From positions 42,190,001 to 42,254,000 of the forward strand of contig BSBM01000106.1 in assembly GCA_027924585.1 (NCBI GenBank): a DNA stretch of 64,000 nt, given 5' to 3'. The notes under the pieces are model-generated. The model did no database searches and was not told the DNA's origin. It saw nothing but the letters and a program-made list of their open reading frames with translations. A program made the position numbers and the translations under genes. Of this stretch, positions 44,150 to 55,422 are shown one piece after another. Origin of the DNA: Larix kaempferi (taxonomy: Eukaryota > Streptophyta > Pinopsida > Pinales > Pinaceae). Within the stretch, counting starts at the first letter, position 1. Each line of letters opens with the position of its first letter.

Positions 44150-44705
44150 TAATGTATGGAAGAAATATTAAACATAAGTTTTGTGAAGTTTCCCTTAAGG
44201 GCGGGTGCACAAAGTTGCTCTCCAAAATCGTTGCAACGGGGACGCGTTAGTGGGAATAAAACAACTACGTGCATGCACTTAAGGCAACGTGCACGCGCTG
44301 CTAGGTTTGGTATCGAACCGAGGCGCGTGCGCATGTCTCCTGTTGAAAAAACAAAAAAACAGAGCCGAATTCCCCATTCTTGTCATTGGAGCCGAGCGCG
44401 ACTTTCACCTCCGCGTGCGCGTGACTACAACCACCATAAGTGGCCATTTGCACTCCAAAACCCACCAATTCGATCCACCAACTCATCAACACGTCGATTG
44501 GATAGGTAATTTCGATTTTTTTTGTCATTTTATTCATTCTTTGTGTCAATTTTTTGATTTTTTTTGTTTACTAAATTGTTAATAATTCCCAAAATTTTAA
44601 AACAATGGACCAATTCTCAATTGCAGATTGTAAACCGAGACAATGAGTGAACAAAATAGTAAACCCGGAGACTGGTGGAACACAAGAAAACCCAAACCTT
44701 GGACC
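44150..44705 (+). pseudogene. 5' end of a host gene cut by a retrotransposon
   Basis: A GC-rich, CpG-rich stretch (about 44190-44500) changes at 44506 to a T-rich segment with GTAATT at the start and TTGCAG ending at 44626, a convincing 121-base plant intron. The next exon has an ATG at 44643 and 21 open codons, MSEQNSKPGDWWNTRKPKPW then Thr, before the gypsy LTR begins at 44706. This looks like a leader exon, a 5' UTR intron and the N-terminus of a real protein whose remainder would lie beyond the retrotransposon, probably outside the window. The KPKPW motif is too little to name a family. It may also have been a dead fragment before insertion. Confidence 0.5.
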
Positions 44706-44805
44706 TGTAATATTCCGAATTTGGATTGACTATTTTATGATGTTATATTAAACAACGACCTAACACATGTGATTTATTCTGATTATTGGGAATGAGCCCT
44801 AGTAC

Positions 44806-44823
44806 ATATGATTTATTCTTTTG
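44806..44823. repeat. Target-site duplication, left, of the chimeric retroposon
   Basis: ATATGATTTATTCTTTTG, repeated exactly at 46810-46827. The uninterrupted 3' LTR has this sequence once (at about 60398-60416), showing the empty site. Confidence 0.95.
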
Positions 44824-45035
44824 AGCTTGTGATCATAACATCAATCATAAGGTTACGAATAGGAAGAATTGGAAGGACGAGGGTTCTTAGAGCGAAATTT
44901 TTGCTGTAGCTTGGGCGGCCAGGGCTTGGCCCAGCCGCCCCTCCTTCCCTATAGATTGCTATTTCCTTGCAGGATTCCTAAGACGGCATGCGGTGGAGGA
45001 ATCGCAGGTTCTGGAGCGTAGGGTGTCTGGCCGTT

Positions 45036-45146
45036 TTCTTCATCAGTAGTTGCTGGCTGAGTTAGCCGGTTTGGGAGATCCAGAGTTTGCTGCTTGTCCA
45101 CAGACTTGGATCTGCTGATTCTTCTGTTGAGGGTTTCGGTTTTGGA
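45036..45146. repeat. Internal repeat R1 of the chimeric retroposon
   Basis: Direct repeat of 46378-46494. Shared words include TTCTTCATCAG, GCCGGTTTGGGAG, GTCCACAGAC and GAGGGTTTCGGTTTTG. Copies differ by small indels and substitutions. Confidence 0.8.
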
Positions 45147-45189
45147 AGCTGAAGACGTCTTGCTTTCTTGGTGGCCGGCGGGGGTTCTG

Positions 45190-45294
45190 TCTCAGGGTTC
45201 GTGTGGCTTTTCCATTGATCTTGAAACAGTGGCTCTTCATGAGATCGGGCACCTGATTGGGTTGGCCCAGCTGATGGATCCATCCCAGTCTTGA
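45190..45294 (+). pseudogene. Matrixin-type metalloprotease fragment
   Basis: The frame encodes IDLETVALHEIGHLIGL at about 45214-45264, the zinc-binding helix and its lead-in from plant matrix metalloproteinases. The motif should be H-E-x-x-H-x-x-G-x-x-H, but the third His is Gln (HEIGHLIGLAQ), so zinc binding would fail. Only this catalytic segment is recognisable, with unrelated sequence on both sides and a stop at 45292. It lies on the same strand as the glucanase fragment downstream. Confidence 0.7.
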
Positions 45295-45648
45295 AGAAAG
45301 ATATGCCGTCAGTTGATGATCGATGGCGCCACAGCTCTCTACGACATTCGCAATTCCTGGCTCGCAGGGCCTCGTGAAGATTTCAAGATGGATCCAGGAT
45401 TCCAAGGGCTTCCCAACCACCTGGAACGCTGAGGTTTGGACGGAAAAATCGGCGAAAAACGAGGCGAAGGCGCTCTCATCTTTTTAAGCAGGATGAAGGA
45501 AGGGAAGAAGATGCATCAATGAAAATTACGTTTCATTTCTTGATTTTCTTGATTTTCGATTCTTTTCGATTCCAGTTTTACAGATTTCAGAGCGCGCTCA
45601 CGCTGCATTCAGTGCCTTCGGTTTATGGGACTGGGGAACAGTCGCAGA

Positions 45649-46180
45649 ATGGCTATGGCGTTGCTCCTCTGGGTTCTGTTGGTGTTTTTATCAGTCGGGT
45701 TACAGGATAGCGGAGCTTCTGCAGGCCTTAAAGATAGTGAAGCTCTACGACTGGAACCTGGCTATCCTGAAGGCGTTTTCCAATACAAATATTGAGTTCG
45801 TGGTGGGTATCGGGAATGGGTATGTGGCGGGGCTTATGGACACGCAGGCGGCTTTGTCTTGGGTTACGCAGAACATCCAGCCTTATCTGAGCAGTACCAA
45901 TATCACGGGGCTCTTGGTGGGCAATGAGGTCTATACGGGCAACGACGCTGCGCTTAAGGCGAACCTGGTGCCCACAATGCGGAGCATCCGGCACTAGTGA
46001 GTCTTGGTTTGCTCCGATATCAAAATCTCGACGGCCCATTCGCTCTCTGTGCTCTCCAACAACTACCCGCCCTCCACCAGTGTCTTCGATCCTCAGCTCA
46101 CGCAGCTTCTCAAGGAACATCTGGACTTCCTGGCCGTAACTGGAGCTCCGTTTTGGATCAACGCGTATTTCATCTGCGGA
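45649..46180 (+). pseudogene. GH17 beta-1,3-glucanase pseudogene fragment
   Basis: Cell-wall and pathogenesis-related glucanases hydrolyse beta-1,3-glucan. ATG 45649 starts a clear secretory signal peptide (MALLLWVLLVFLSVGL, cut near GASA). At about 45712-45724 the frame jumps and the protein resumes with IAELLQALKIVKLYDWN, so roughly 25 residues of the mature N-terminus are missing. It continues EFVVGIGN, NITGLLVGNEV (with the catalytic acid Glu) and LVPTMRSI to a stop at 45995. A further shift gives KISTAHSLSVLSNNYPPS and GAPFWINAY to about 46180. The nucleophile half of the enzyme is absent. It is a non-functional, intron-less copy. Confidence 0.88.
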
Positions 46181-46377
46181 TCCTGTGCCATGAACATCAA
46201 CGGCTGCAACGGCCTCGCCTGCCTCACCAAGATCGATGCCGTCTCTGACTCCGCCACCATCATCACGCCCTTGCCGCACATTCGTCTCATACGGTGGAGG
46301 CGTCTAGGGATTGATTTCAGGGACGCTCAGCTTGCTTCGGCGGATTGCTCCAGCCAAAATGGGGTTTCTCTGACTGA

Positions 46378-46494
46378 TTCTTCATCAGGGGTTTGCTTGC
46401 TGGCTGTTTTTGCCGGTTTGGGAGGTCTACCATGTCTGCTGCTCTGTCCACAGACATGGATCTTCTGCTTCCTCCGATGAGGGTTTCGGTTTTG
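46378..46494. repeat. Internal repeat R2 of the chimeric retroposon
   Basis: Second copy of R1, on the 3' side of the gene fragments. The sequence after it (to 46800) looks like a transcript 3' end with AATAAA and poly(A). Confidence 0.8.
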
Positions 46495-46809
46495 ACGGAT
46501 CTATATCTTTCTGTGGAGAGTCTGCTGCAATGTGAGCTGTGGATGGTCATAGCTTCTTTTTCTTGTGTGGCTATGGTGGATTTGAGCGGGTTTCTGCTCA
46601 CTCTTACTGTAGTATGTTCAAGATTTATCTGTTCTTCTCTCTGGGTTTCTCTTTTTTTGGTTCAGCTCTTTATAAGCTGTTGTTTCTGCTTATATGGGAC
46701 AGAAATATGTGAAAATGTAGGGATCCTTGTTGATTCTACTACATGTGCAATATGTAATTTTGATCATCTTTTTGAAATAAAATTACGGACTTTTTCCAAG
46801 GAAAAAAAA

Positions 46810-46827
46810 ATATGATTTATTCTTTTG
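46810..46827. repeat. Target-site duplication, right, of the chimeric retroposon
   Basis: Exact copy of 44806-44823. The first A may belong to the poly(A) tail. Confidence 0.95.
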
Positions 46828-46835
46828 TAGACTGA

Positions 46836-47140
46836 CATATTGGGCATGGACCCTGACTGGATTTTATTATTTGATTATATACTGGGCAAGGAAGCCCCAA
46901 TGTTTTGATTATGTTTTGATGTGGGTACAAAACCCTAGTATACTGAAATGACCTTTTCTTACATACTGTGCAGTGATGTGAATGACATAATTGACTTATA
47001 TGTGTGTTGAACGTGGACTTAGAAACACACAAATTACTTATGTACTGGGCAAGAGCCCTGATGTACCTAGAGAAAATATGATGTACTGGGAGTAAGCCCT
47101 GACGTACATTGAGTGTTGGGCATAAGCCCTGGAGCACTCC
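46836..47140. repeat. GGGC...GCCC motif cluster in the gypsy LTR
   Basis: Short palindromic words of the type TGGGCA-n-GAGCCC recur about every 30-50 bases (e.g. near 46839, 46882, 47045, 47085 and 47116, plus 44786 before the retroposon), often next to GTAC. The same array is in the 3' LTR (60380-60720). Confidence 0.55.
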
Positions 47141-48079
47141 AAGCTTGATAAACGAATACCGGATCCAAGGCAACTTAAAGATTCTAGATGTGCCTCACAA
47201 CCACATTCTAACACTAGTGTTGAGCAGGGACTCTCGAATTGCACTAGAGTAATGCCCATGTGAGAGTGTTGAGTTAAATGGCTTTGAAGAGCACTCGGGG
47301 TTACAGAGTTTCAAAGTGTTGAGTCGGAGAGACTCTGAAGAGAACTTTTATCACATTTATTTAATTGACTAAATGGCTCATCTTTTTATCCATCATCACC
47401 TACTGCGGGAGCTACCATGTTAAACGAGGGAATTCAACATGCAAAGAGAGAGGCTAGAGGCACCTAACCAGGCTGACCACGACGATCCAAAAGAAGTGGA
47501 CCGTGCCCCTAAAAGTTAAAGAGAAAAGAGTGTCATGTGACGACACATAACTAAAGAAAATATAATTATGAGTAGTCTCTTATGACTAACCTGATTAAAG
47601 GCCTCCAAGTTATTATTTATTATTATTATTAGGAGCTTTAAATAATAATGGTGTTATTATTTAATTATGGGATATAATTAGTATATTTGATTTATGCATT
47701 ATTTAATATTTTAAATGATGTATTAATAGTTAAGTGAAAAATATTTAATATAAGAATAATTATTAGTATAATTATTGTTATTATTAAGAGCATAAATAAA
47801 AATGACTTATAGTCAAATAGTTGGAAAAGTCCTAGTTCAAGAGGACTAGATATTTAATTAAATAATATCTTTTGATTATTAATTATTGAATTTAAAGAAA
47901 CTAATTACTTCAATAGTCCTAATTCAAGACTTCCCTATTTAAAGAGCGCGGATCCCAAGTTTTGGGGATCATCTAGAATTCTTAGTTATTATCATTCTCT
48001 TATGGTAATACAAGAAAATTATTCTGCTCCAAGAAGCTGAACCAGCCTTACTTAAAAATTCTCAGAATTGAACCAGAAG

Positions 48080-48084
48080 TGGAT
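48080..48084. repeat. Target-site duplication TGGAT, left, of the solo LTR
   Basis: TGGAT immediately before TGTAACATACC; the same five bases follow the LTR at 52429-52433. Confidence 0.85.
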
Positions 48085-48443
48085 TGTAACATACCCTTTA
48101 AGCTGGAAAACATTTTGAGTTAAGAAACATTATGATAACTTTTATTGTAAAGTTTATATTGGATAGGTGTCTAAGGATGACTGTAATTTGCACAATATAT
48201 TATTATTTAATAAATAAAATAGGAGACAAACACCTAAGAGGACTGTTGAAAGAGTGGTTACTGATCCACTAGGTGGAATGGAATCTGGGGTAGAAGGCAA
48301 TGGACAAGTGGCAGCATCATGATGCAACTAACTAGTTGTTGGTATGTGACAACTCCCTTGAAATGTGGTCATACTGCCTTGAAAGATGGGACTGGAGCTT
48401 GAGGCTCATTTATTCCAAACTGACCACTAAAAGACCTAGGCAG

Positions 48444-48453
48444 TCTATATAAT
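48444..48453 (+). promoter_or_regulatory. TATA box of the solo LTR
   Basis: TCTATATAAT, aligned with the minus-strand TATA of LTR copy 2 and a decayed TTTTTATAG in copy 1. Probably the LTR's RNA polymerase II promoter. Confidence 0.65.
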
Positions 48454-48599
48454 AGCCATCAAATATTGAACTGAGGTTCATCACTTTTCCTGACAAGAAA
48501 ATTTACCTTAGGGTTTTGCTGTGTTTGCACCCAAGAGATTTGATGAGGGGATATGCTGTTGTTGATCATGTTGTGAGTCTGCCAAACTCTTATTGAGTT

Positions 48600-48667
48600 C
48601 AGGAGGTTGATGCTGAGTGGAGAAGGCATTTTTCAGGAGGTTGATACCGAGTGGAGAAGGTATTTTT
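48600..48667. repeat. 34-bp tandem duplication in the solo LTR
   Basis: CAGGAGGTTGAT begins at 48600 and 48634, each with GAGTGGAGAAGG downstream. Confidence 0.88.
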
Positions 48668-51600
48668 GAGTGCCTTGCTTCTACACAGATTCCACCCACT
48701 TACTGGATCAGTAAGCAGGCTCGGGGGTTCATTATAAGTCAGCAGTTGAGATGCTTCTTCTGAAGCATGTTGGGAGGAATAGGTCTCCTTGGGTGTTTGT
48801 CGGCCCTATCATCAGTTACAGGTTCTATTGTATTATCTGTTTATTTTTAAGTTCTGTTATCTATTTTGCATATTACAGTTCTGCTGTTTATTAAACTTTC
48901 ACTATTTAATTTATGAGTTATTTCAGTTTCCTTTATAAGTTAATAATTCTGTATAAATATGAAATGATTGAATAAAATGGTTTTGTATTTTTCCCCACGC
49001 AAAAAGGAACAACATCGTACTCTAGTACAGAAACAGATTAAGATAGATAAGATATGATAAGCAAACTGCCATGGTGATGGAAGTAGTATTTTATATATTT
49101 TGTTTAATTTATCTGTTGTTATTAATTAGCATTATCTACTGTATTTTACTCGTAGTACTATTCTTATTTCAATTATTTCCATAAAGACAGTAAATCTATT
49201 TTATAGAAATAACAGAGTTTATATCAGACAAAGTATCTAGTTCTGTTTCTTTTCATTTTATTTTTCCAATGTTTAGTTTCAAAAGAATAACTATAGTTTG
49301 TTGTTGTTATCATTATTGTACATATAGGACAGTTAGACAAATAAGAAGCATCACATTACCAACTTAGGGTTTGTAATTTTACATTTAAATTCTTTTCAAA
49401 ATTTACTGTTATTACTAGTATTTCTATTACTGTACATACAGAATAGTTAAATAAACAAAGTCTCTTATCATAGAGCTAGGGTTTAATGTTTTTCTTTTAC
49501 ATACACATATAACCATAAAAATGCAAGTTCAATGCGGTTACATAATTGAGCTAGATAAATAAGCTCTCTGTCATTTTCTTGTTTTTACTCACAATAGACA
49601 AATCAAGTATATTCTCACATCACAAATCATTACTGTAGATCGAACTTATTGATTTCAATTATCAATTCAAAGTTTAAGACATTTCAATGACTGTAGGAGC
49701 AAAAGTCAAACAGAACACACAAATTTCATTTGATGCCGAACGTATCATTAGTTATTACCATGCCATACATTCTAAACTTAACCAAAAACCCTAAACCCTC
49801 ACAGGTTTGTAGTTGAACTACTTAAAACATTCACATAGTAAAAAACGAGGCATTTGGCCGAAGCCTGTCACATATTTCAACACATAAACATTGATTTAAT
49901 AAACAGTAGTAGCAATTTATTCATACACATTTTGTAAAATGATTCCTTTTTAAACATTCTTAAGATTACAGTCCAGAAACGAAGCACATTAGCATAGGTA
50001 CGAGTCAAACCTAGTTTGCATACACATTATCAGTTTACAAAAGACTGTTTAAACATGACTTATTTCCATTTATCAAATCAACGAGTGATAAATTTCAAAC
50101 ATGGGCCAAGCCCCAACACTTAAACATGAAAGTAATCATGGCCATATAAGTTCTACAAAAGGATAATTTATTATCACTTCAACAGAGTCTGAAACCCAAA
50201 TAAAAAACAATGGATCGTTGCCAAGATCAAAACCCTGAACTCAAACCCTATATAAATACCAACTATTACATCGACTCTACAAACTAAAACAACAACCCAG
50301 GGTTTTACCACCATGACTTCCAGGTTTGACGATACATTTGTTTGCCATGATTTCTGCTAGGAGAACCTACGAGGGTATGCCACCGAGCTTACCGTTTTAG
50401 CTGCATTGCTATCCATGGATCACCGAACTCCATTTCCACCAAAACAGAGCGTTGAATACAGAAATTTGGCGTTACCTGCCAAAAAGAACTGTGGGAGTTA
50501 GCAATATTATCATTTGATTGTTAACAAACGAAGAAATACATTACATAACAGAGAGACCATAAAACTTACTCAGTTGTTAAACAGTCGATTGGAATGCGTT
50601 TAGCTTCCAAATCCTTTCTCCAACGCAACAAAGTTTCCATGCAACTGAATCATAACCGAACTCGAAGTCAAGACCTCCCTACTAACCTTTTTTCCACCGA
50701 AAGAAAGCCACAGGGCTTCAACACTACCTTCTCAGCAAAGTTCAAACAATTATACAATATTTTCATTACAAGATTACAGAGTTTTGAGGCACAATGCCAT
50801 CCACAACCGCCCAGGGTCGATCCTTGTAAACCAGCGGCCTGTCGGCCTTCTTTCTCCAAAACAAAACCACAAAATGAATGCACGAAGGAAAAATAACGTT
50901 AAGGCAAGTCTACCTAGGGTTTACACATTCCAATTACTAAGAACCACGAATATCAACGATCGAGATTGATCCAGGGAGCTACGGAAGAACCAAGGCAAAG
51001 ATACGATCATATAGCAATCAATAACTACATTAAATTGCAGAACAGTTGGATGCCATATCACTAAAAGCTGAGTTCACAACATGGTGACACATCACCATTC
51101 CTCATCAAGATTATCACATGGAGCCAAACACATAGACGCCAGCGTAGCAACCACAACACCACAACATGATCGCATTAAATGCTGAAGATATCACGTAGAT
51201 TTTAGCCAGAGTCTCGACTGCACAAACATTTAATTCATATCAGAGCTCAACATTGTGACAGCGAAGGCCTCAGGTTTCAACAATGCCATACAACTGTTTA
51301 CAACCACGTATAAAGTTAACAAACATAGGATAGAGGCTTAACTATACCATAAACAAAGTTATGTGATTCAATTCATAAGGTTAATACCATTCACGCTAGG
51401 AGCATAAACCTTGTCCAAAGTTTATATAACATTGCAACTATGTTCGCACCATATAACATTACAACAATGTTATTAACATAGTTTCCATAGGATATCCAAC
51501 GTAGAACCGATATAGTCAATATATCAACTATATATTATAAACCATTACAATGCCATAGTATAGTATGGACTACCACAAGATTAATGTTTAAACATTACAT

Positions 51601-52428
51601 TTAAATAGCTAGGCTATTTGCTTAAGGTTAGGGTAGAAAATTACTTAACCTTTACACCATATTGAAAGCTAGGTTTTGACACAAACTCTACTATATGGTA
51701 GACCATTATATCAACAACATCTTGATTCATATGTGGATGCAATACAAACGGCGTAACTAACACTACAAGACTTATTACATTGCAGATGGCATTTCCAGGA
51801 GAATCATTTATTCTATTGATGACACTATCTTTCTTATAAACTAAACATGTTACAAATTCAGACAGTTAAACTAAGCTATATTACCACTGATCTCACCTTT
51901 AGTTACAACGAGTTTAGTGCTTAAACATTGTTGGCGACACATGCAAACATAACCATAAAAGATGATACAAGTGACGAAGTTAAATTGAAGATACATACCA
52001 TTGACATCTTCATGTACGACAGATTCTATAATTATCTTAAACATAGAGACGACAAGCTGAAGCTTACAACTTGTCTTGTAAAAAATGGAATTACTCTATA
52101 ACCTTACCTACAGATCTGCGAAAGAAGAATCCCATGCTTTAGCTTTCAAAGCTAAGTAAACCCAAGGGCACCCGATAGGAACCCCTTCAGAAATATGCAA
52201 AGGACTTCATCAGTATTTGTTACCAGATCTTTACACATAACAAAATAAACATTGTTCTGTTGCATCCTACTTATAACCAAGTACATATTCATGTTTAAAA
52301 CCATTAAGAGAAATTGTATGAGGCAGTTACCTTTGTTAACTAATTATTATCATTCCGCAGTTAGCATTTATCTTATAAAATAGGCTACATCAATTTTTTT
52401 TTTTTTTTGCGATTTTTGGGATGTTACA

Positions 52429-52433
52429 TGGAT
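52429..52433. repeat. Target-site duplication TGGAT, right, of the solo LTR
   Basis: Matches 48080-48084; the host LTR sequence resumes directly afterwards. Confidence 0.85.
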
Positions 52434-55410
52434 CTAGGGCCTCTACCTCTCATTGCATGTTGGAACCAAGCTCGGGGGGATCCAGATAGAACCAGAATGG
52501 TTTAGGGCTCAAGGTTGGGAGGAACGTGGTATCCCCAAAGTCATCATAATAGGCTAGCTGCACTCCGAGGCCTCTACATTAATTATTGTTTGAGTGTGCA
52601 AGTTACTTCAAGAAGGGAGTAGGCCACAAAGTAGTCAGGTATGAAATATAAATATCTCAAGTTAAGTTTTATTAAAGTTTCGATAAGTAATACAGGGTTC
52701 TATCCCCTCATCTTTGGCATTGTTTTCCGTTCATCCTAGATTTGTTTAAATACCAACTTACTGATAGGAACAAACAAAGAGCATGGGTTGTAGGCTAGGA
52801 TTACGTAACCTTAGAAGTTTTCATCAGCAGAATGTCTAGCAGGTCTAGCTAAGCTATCCTGTGCTAGACATCCTAGCCGATCCACAACCTAGAGATCTAT
52901 TCTCAAAGATTTTAAATAAACTCTGATTGCTTCCCTATGATAGAATTGTTTAGTTATATATATATAGTTTTCACATTTTCCTTCTGAAACAGAGTTTGTT
53001 ATTCTTGATCTTCGTATAAGTTAAGATATGAATGCTATTCACTTTAGTATTTGTATTTCTGTTATTTTGTTCCACTAAAACCCTATCTCAATTCTTGAAC
53101 ATCATTATATCTCAAAACTACTAACCCTACAGGCGACAAGCTCAGACTTCAAAATCACCAGGTGTTTCTTGCATCAGTTCTGGAAATTCAAGACTAAATG
53201 CAACTCATACCATTTACCATGACAACCAAAATGCAGCAGTGACACATCGACGATTCAACCAACAGTTATCCAAAACCATCATTGAAATTATAGTACCAAG
53301 TAGTAAAGAAAGACAAGTTACAATATGCTCTTAGAGATTTTTTCTTATCAACGCATCGGTCAATTACTTTCACTAAAGCATCACAGACAACTCTTCACAA
53401 CGTTTTAACGCATCACACAAGTCTTACAATTTACAAATGTAGTATTAGACATTTCAATTCCTGTAGCCTAAAATTTTGTAGAAAACTCAACGATTGACCT
53501 TTCAGAAATCATTTGACCATCATAATCATAGTATAGCAACACTCATCCCTTCAAAGGTAAATCGAAATAGTAGATAGGACTACGGTCCTTAAACAAAAAT
53601 GCAGAAGGGTTACATAGCGATATCCAACCACAGAAAATTACACACATAGAGGCGTTTTTCATAAACGACGATACAAGGATCGAGTCCCAACGACATTTCA
53701 TTTAAACGCTTTCTGGTCTACCTACTTCAATCACCAGAAACAGAACAACAAAAGACTCAAATTATAGAGTATGACAGACATATAAATTTATCCCCAGAGT
53801 AATGATTTTTGTCCCATCAAAGCATTGATTTTAGCAATCAACAATTCTCAGGTACAGACATCACTCAGGTTTTAAAACACAGAGTTCTAGAAAGCACCAA
53901 ACCCTTTTGAATATTAATTAGAAAGACAACCTAGTGCCCATACCATTACATTACACAAACATGGGTAAACCCTAATCCATTTGGGTACCATTGTTAACAT
54001 CAAGGGTTCAACAAATTTCAGGCATAGAGCTGGATGGCCAAAATCTCCATCTAAAACCCTTAGAGTCTGCAAACGACAAAAATATACATTTGTTTCATAA
54101 CAGTCCAGCCAATGGCGACTTCCAGCAAGCTCAAGCTTGTCGCAGTAAACGCAACCGAGCTCATCAAGTTCCCCATAGCAAACTCAAGACACTCCATAGA
54201 GGCAAGAGGAGGAGAGAAGCTAGTGTAGACTCTGGACTTACTAGTCTAAGACACCTCCAAGTCTAAATTCGTGCTCATTATCCAATATCCACACAGACGA
54301 AGGAGACCAAACCTCTCATATGTCAAACAAGTAAACATTTGCAGTCAAAAACTGATCATTATCGTCGCTATCAGAATGAGAGAGTTACAAGTAAACAAAG
54401 GGGGTATTTTTACCTTCTTCCATCGCCGTTTCTGCTTAGAGAAACTTTCGTAGTGGGATAACCATGTGCTAAGCTCAGGTCAGACCCCCAAACCCTCATA
54501 CACTCCCAACTTACAGACAGAGGTAAAAGAGCCATGATATCGAAATCCTTGATGGGGTAGTAACCAAGAAACAACCCATAGCTTAGCTGGAAGGCTTTTG
54601 GCATGTGTTATCGTAGGGTGGCTTTAAATGCCACCACCAACCACCAAATATTTCGATACAAGGCACGATCTCTATAGTGATAAGGGCATCCATGACCATG
54701 GAATCACTAAAACACAAATGTGTTACAAAGACCCAAATAGAGTACTTTATCAACAAAAATAACGACAATGTCATTAAGCTAGGAAAATTCTTAAGGACCT
54801 CAAAACTCACTACAAAGATTTTCAAAGTGGCAACCACCATATTTGTTTTTATTTAGTAGTATTATGTAAATGCGGAACTTGTGAAAGGTACATCATAGGT
54901 GGGAATCACCAGAAGTAGACCTGGAAACCAGGGAAAGAAGTGAATGCATTAGCGCAAGCGCTAAGTAAGTCAAGAGGCTCCACTCTCTTACCCCTACCTC
55001 TCGGCAGCCCTGCCAGAGTACCTTGCTCTTAAAAGAACAAGACCAAGTATCACACCATGGACATCAACCGCCACCAATAACAGATCCATTCTACCTTATT
55101 TACCAGCAAAACTTTAATAGATGTGCATGCAAACCCTTACATCCATAAGAAGGAGATTCACATTATTGCATTCAACATGTTTACAACAGTTCATACATCT
55201 AAACCATTTCAAAGTAATTCTGCAAAGTTGTAGAACTTTATAATCAGTAAACCATGATATTTACGAAGCTAAGACATTTCAGAAAGTAGAAATCAAATAT
55301 TAGTACAGTAAGTACTTATCATTGCTGAAACTAATATTCATCATATCTTTTCCACTTATTCTAGTATAAGATTTTATTTTTTTTTTTACTATTTTTAGGG
55401 ACATTACAAG

Positions 55411-55422
55411 TGGTATCAGAGC
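55411..55422 (+). promoter_or_regulatory. Primer-binding site for initiator tRNA-Met
   Basis: TGGTATCAGAGC, two bases after the LTR terminus. Complementary to the 3' end of initiator tRNA-Met, the usual primer of plant Ty3/gypsy chromoviruses. Confidence 0.93.

Larger units (their letters stand above)
44824..46809 (+). mobile_element. Poly(A)-tailed chimeric retroposon with two gene fragments
   Basis: About 1.99 kb, richer in G+C than its surroundings, inserted in the gypsy LTR with 18-bp target-site duplications and ending in an A run preceded by AATAAA (about 46776). In order it holds an unknown leader, repeat R1 (45036-45146), a metalloprotease fragment, a GH17 glucanase fragment with its signal peptide, repeat R2 (46378-46494) and a non-coding tail. 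The poly(A) and long duplications show LINE-mediated retroposition. The mixed content suggests template switching between transcripts, or a non-autonomous LINE that had already captured gene pieces. Confidence 0.85.
48085..52428 (+). mobile_element. Solo LTR, family A, 4344 bp
   Basis: Complete LTR with matching inverted ends (TGTAACAT and ATGTTACA) and a perfect 5-bp target-site duplication, but no interior. It formed by recombination between the two LTRs of a former element. It carries a TATA box (48444-48452, TCTATATAAT), a 34-bp duplication downstream of it, and a T run near the 3' end. It is nested in the 5' LTR of the gypsy element and is therefore younger than that insertion. Copies 1 and 2 at 32758-41513 are its relatives. 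No coding function; small open frames inside are chance. Confidence 0.88.
44706..55408 (+). mobile_element. 5' LTR of the Tekay-like gypsy element, with two nested insertions
   Basis: Starts TGTAATATTCCG and ends GGGACATTACA, a matching inverted terminus, with the primer-binding site 2 bases further on. The first part agrees with the 3' LTR at 60299, at roughly 6-8 percent difference by eye over the first 240 comparable bases. Removing the retroposon (44824-46809 plus one duplication) and the solo LTR (48085-52428 plus one duplication) leaves an LTR of about 4.35 kb, long but in the range of Tekay/Del elements. No protein is encoded in it. Confidence 0.8.

Noticed and set aside
44643-44705. 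Naming the interrupted gene from KPKPW (resemblance to the start of peroxin-13)
   Set aside because: A single short proline/tryptophan word in 21 residues is not enough to name a family.
45728-46279. 183-codon minus-strand open frame
   Set aside because: Antisense shadow of the GH17 fragment; the plus strand carries the recognisable protein.
50594-50969. 100- and 61-codon frames as genes
   Set aside because: Inside the solo LTR, overlapping on both strands, no recognisable motif.
44706-55408. Reading the whole 10.7 kb as one giant LTR
   Set aside because: Two nested insertions with their own target-site duplications account for about 6.3 kb; the true LTR is about 4.35 kb.
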